In this document: positions 5,972-6,536 of the stretch, piece by piece
How positions within the stretch are numbered: the stretch's first letter is position 1
Layout of the letters: every line of letters starts with the position of its first letter
Source of the DNA: an uncultured Coriobacteriaceae bacterium
GTDB taxonomy: Bacteria; Actinomycetota; Coriobacteriia; Coriobacteriales; Eggerthellaceae
NCBI GenBank assembly: GCA_902781245.1
Contig: CACZIP010000120.1
Span: 1 to 6,536 of the forward strand
DNA length: 6,536 nucleotides
Direction: 5' to 3'
Position numbers and translations under genes: made by a program
Notes under the pieces: generated by a model
Databases searched by the model: none
Told to the model about the DNA's origin: nothing
What the model saw: the letters and a program-made list of their open reading frames with translations, nothing else

Positions 5972-6011
5972 CGGTCAGGCTTTTTTACCGCATGTGTTCG
6001 AAAGGAACCGA

Positions 6012-6467
6012 ATGCTTGAACAAGACTATCTCATGAAACTCATCCTTCAGTTCTTCCGTGGAATGGTGCGTTCGTGGGAACTCAAAGAAGAGAAGGACGA
6101 TCCTGAGCTGGCTGCCGATATGCTCGAGACAGCCATCGGCACTGCGACTGAGATGGACGGCGCCGTCCTCCTTTCGCTGTCCCCCGATTCCATTGCCCAA
6201 GTGCTGCGCGTTTCGGGCACCGACCCAAATGTCGTCGAGTTTGTAGCTCGCGGGCTCTTGCTCGAATCGGTGTATCTATCCGAAGCAGGCAATGGCGAGC
6301 TTGCGGGTGTCAGGGCTGCACAGGCTCGTGCGCTTGCTGATGATTACGGCTTCGAGTTGCCCGACGATCCGACGGATTTCGATGCGATGGAAGAAGATCT
6401 CGACGAGATTGCACTGCAAGGCGACTTGGATGACGACGATCCTCTTGCGTTTCTTAACAATTTCTAG
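6012..6467 (+). CDS. Small acidic protein, possibly DUF6483-like, function unknown
   Basis: The 151-residue soluble protein has no signal peptide or membrane segment. The N-terminus MLEQDYLMKLILQFFRGMV is amphipathic and helical. The middle (30-110) reads as TPR-like or other helical repeat material, including LLSLSPDSIAQVL and LLLESVYLSEAGNGELAG. Residues 116-146 are highly acidic, including DLDDDDPLAF. The start 'x-x-Q-D-Y-x-M-x-x-I', the L-S-P-x-x-I motif and the overall length resemble DUF6483-type proteins as I remember them, but I could not check this. An in-frame ATG at 5964 would overlap the ruvB end and lacks a ribosome-binding site; the ATG at 6012 has AAAGGA (6001-6006) 5 bases ahead. 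It follows ruvB by 40 bases with no convincing terminator between, so it probably rides on the ruv transcript. A role in recombination is not shown by the sequence. Confidence 0.8.
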   Translation: MLEQDYLMKLILQFFRGMVRSWELKEEKDDPELAADMLETAIGTATEMDGAVLLSLSPDSIAQVLRVSGTDPNVVEFVARGLLLESVYLSEAGNGELAGVRAAQARALADDYGFELPDDPTDFDAMEEDLDEIALQGDLDDDDPLAFLNNF

Positions 6468-6536
6468 GTAACGCTTGGTTAAAGATTCTGAAACAAATTA
6501 AATTATAGGTATTTTTATCGAATTTTAAGATATAGT
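6468..6536. other. AT-rich tail after the last gene
   Basis: After the stop at 6467 composition falls sharply: positions 6481-6536 contain 10 G or C in 56 bases (about 18%), against clearly GC-rich genes upstream. I see no terminator hairpin (TTAAC/GGTTAA gives only 5-6 pairs across a long loop). There is also no -35/-10 pair with normal spacing, although TATAGG (6504-6509) and TATAGT (6531-6536) are -10-like. It may be the promoter/UP-element region of the next gene or a boundary to foreign DNA. Confidence 0.5.

Noticed and set aside
5972..5990. Possible terminator between ruvB and the next gene (T-run 5981-5986)
   Set aside because: The only stem is CGGT/ACCG (4 bp) with the T-run inside the loop rather than after the stem, so it should not terminate transcription.
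6475..6509. Promoter TTGGTT/TATAGG at the right edge
   Set aside because: The spacing is 23 bases and no start codon or gene can be seen within the window.

Overview
The window looks like chromosomal DNA of a moderately GC-rich actinobacterium, most likely in the class Coriobacteriia (Eggerthella/Slackia-like). This rests on the yebC ... ruvC-ruvA-ruvB gene order, the codon style, and the character of the RuvCAB and downstream acidic proteins. It is inference from pattern recognition, not a database match. All intact genes lie on the + strand.

Left edge (1 to about 540): the remains of a large serine recombinase gene on the - strand. It keeps the C-terminal 'recombinase' segment and a zinc-ribbon, runs off the window, and is interrupted by an in-frame TAG at 402-404. 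No intact gene is visible between this remnant and yebC.

643-1446 encodes YebC (TACO1/YebC family), closed by a strong intrinsic terminator with a UUCG tetraloop. A two-gene unit follows: a stand-alone homocysteine S-methyltransferase domain protein (1516-2394), then, 18 bases later, a membrane-anchored transglutaminase-like protein (2413-3624). These two genes separate yebC from the ruv genes, which are often its direct neighbours.

The 3625-3775 intergenic region is the most structured part of the window. It holds a perfect 34-bp inverted repeat with a 10-base loop, each arm of which is itself nearly palindromic. A well-formed sigma70-type promoter (TTGCAT, 17 bases, TATACT) follows, with a LexA/SOS-box-like dyad in its spacer. 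The promoter sits so close to the ruvC ATG that the mRNA is predicted to be leaderless or nearly so.

3776-5971 is a compact ruvC-ruvA-ruvB operon for Holliday-junction processing. RuvA and RuvB form the branch-migration motor and RuvC is the resolvase. ruvC and ruvA overlap by 4 bases; ruvA and ruvB are 7 bases apart. A 151-residue acidic protein of unknown function (6012-6467) follows 40 bases later and is probably co-transcribed. The last ~56 bases drop abruptly to about 18% GC.

I found no RNA genes, CRISPR arrays or complete mobile elements. No wholly new multi-gene system is evident. The best leads are the nested inverted repeat and the ruvC control region.
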